The translations under genes and the position numbers were made by a program. A stretch of 29,951 nucleotides of DNA. Source: Candidatus Parcubacteria bacterium. GTDB taxonomy: Bacteria > Patescibacteriota > Patescibacteriia > Patescibacteriales > UBA12075. This document shows, one piece after another, positions 29,212 through 29,951 of the stretch (position 1 is its first letter; each line of letters starts with the position of its first letter). The stretch lies in NCBI GenBank assembly GCA_023140595.1, contig JAGLLI010000078.1, forward strand, positions 1 to 29,951. The letters are read 5' to 3'. Under the pieces are notes generated by a model. The model made no database searches. It was not told the origin of the DNA and saw only the letters and a program-made list of their open reading frames with translations.

Positions 29212-29951
29212 ATGACTATTAAAAAAGCAATAATTATTTTAGTTATTTTGGGGTCTCTTGGCGGTCTTGTTGCTTTTGCCATGCTTGGCAATAAGCCTAA
29301 AATTACATATACTGCCGTAAGCATAGAAAAAAAAGATATTATTCAAACAGTCAGTGAAACAGGCACGATAAAATCAGCTAATGAAATTAAACTGAGTTTT
29401 TTAAATTCAGGAAAAATTGAGAAAATAAATTTTAATGTTGGTGATAAAATTTTAAAAGATCAGATTATTGCAGGGCTTGATTGTTCTGATTTATATATTA
29501 GAAAAGAAGAAGCAAAAGCGAATGTTGATGTTGTTAGGGCAAACCATAACAAATTGCTGTCTGGAGCGACAAAAGAAGATATTAACATATATAAAGCAGG
29601 CTTGCAGCAGGCAAAAACAGCTTATGAGGCGTCGGAAAAAGAATTGGAAAAAAATAAATTATCCGTTAATGAAAATATCGCGCAAACAGCAAAAAATTTA
29701 GCGGATTTAAAATCATCAGCGCCAAGCACCGTAACTGCGGCTGAACAAGCGATTATCAACGCTGAAATCGCGCTTAAAAATACCAAATCAACATATCAAT
29801 CAGCAATTGATAATTATACTGAAAACGGCTTAATTGCTGTTGAAAGCAAACTGTCAATTGCCAACAACGCTCTTGACGAGATTGATCGGACAATTAATGA
29901 TGAAGATTTAAAAAATTATTTAAGCGTAAGAAACATAAGTTATTTACATAG
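29212..29951 (+). CDS. HlyD/MacA-type membrane fusion protein, 3' end outside the window
   Basis: The open frame runs from ATG 29212 to the window edge with no stop (246 codons). It opens with a membrane anchor (I-I-I-L-V-I-L-G-S-L-G-G-L-V-A-F), then a short beta strand, S-E-T-G-T-I-K-S (about 47-54), a biotinyl/lipoyl-like half (L-S-F-L-N-S-G-K-I, then N-V-G-D-K-I-L-K-D) and a long charged, Ala-rich coiled-coil region, the order seen in MacA/HlyD-type adaptors. These proteins link an inner-membrane transporter, usually a MacB-type ABC exporter, to the cell exterior. The transporter gene would be expected just beyond the edge. Confidence 0.85.
   Translation, partial: MTIKKAIIILVILGSLGGLVAFAMLGNKPKITYTAVSIEKKDIIQTVSETGTIKSANEIKLSFLNSGKIEKINFNVGDKILKDQIIAGLDCSDLYIRKEEAKANVDVVRANHNKLLSGATKEDINIYKAGLQQAKTAYEASEKELEKNKLSVNENIAQTAKNLADLKSSAPSTVTAAEQAIINAEIALKNTKSTYQSAIDNYTENGLIAVESKLSIANNALDEIDRTINDEDLKNYLSVRNISYLH

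Noticed and set aside
29192..29215. 7-codon frame overlapping the efflux-adaptor start (ATGA)
   Set aside because: Too short to judge and near the predicted transcript start. Likely chance.

Overview
The window looks like a chromosome segment of an ultra-small bacterium of the Candidate Phyla Radiation (Patescibacteria, Parcubacteria-like). This is inferred from the AT-rich DNA, the many short proteins of unknown function, the style of the secreted proteins (signal peptide, Ig-like or repeat modules, no sortase motif) and the presence of PilT without other surface machinery. TGA acts as a stop at the ends of the glycosyltransferase, recJ, rnhA and dedA genes, so the recoded lineages are unlikely. 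No rRNA, tRNA or CRISPR array was recognised.

Layout. 1-1710: 3' part of a GT39-type membrane glycosyltransferase, with a 97-bp palindromic element inside its coding frame. 1711-8561: cell-surface block. A promoter and a leader (mini-ORF plus terminator-like hairpin) precede a 1405-aa modular secreted protein, followed by two smaller secreted proteins with related N-terminal domains. 8592-13928: pilT from a consensus promoter, then a tightly packed run of a small conserved protein, a polytopic membrane protein, an HtrA/PDZ protein that appears to have lost its catalytic triad, lepA (with an in-frame palindromic insertion) and a 32-aa membrane peptide. 14041-17770: recJ, then rnhA-dedA-orf joined by ATGA overlaps. 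Two very small minus-strand membrane-protein genes with perfect Shine-Dalgarno sequences and their own terminators sit before recJ and between recJ and rnhA. 17799-20504: def (minus), a 342-aa protein built from eleven 28-residue helical repeats, a small conserved protein, and a LigB/MEMO-type metalloprotein (minus). 20522-24948: a secreted lysozyme-like protein with four C-terminal repeats, and an 872-aa homologue of the eukaryotic major vault protein. 25216-29040: clpB under a CIRCE operator with a HicB-like gene behind it, and a divergent Phd/RelE-type toxin-antitoxin pair. 29212-end: the start of an HlyD/MacA-type efflux adaptor, cut by the window edge.

Most notable is the vault-like protein at 22223-24841. 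Its order of parts (repeated beta domains, SPFH-like shoulder, long charged helix, hydrophobic cap) and many local motifs match animal major vault protein over nearly the whole length. It is a single-gene transcription unit with a strong promoter, direct repeats upstream of the -35, a roughly 170-nt leader and its own terminator. That suggests a regulated, abundantly made particle protein in a bacterium with a minimal genome.

A recurring regulatory style is visible. TTGACA -35 boxes with TGC-extended -10 boxes, usually combined with a good Shine-Dalgarno, serve the surface protein, the two tiny membrane proteins and the vault-like protein. Most housekeeping genes here (lepA, recJ, rnhA, clpB, pilT) have no clear Shine-Dalgarno.
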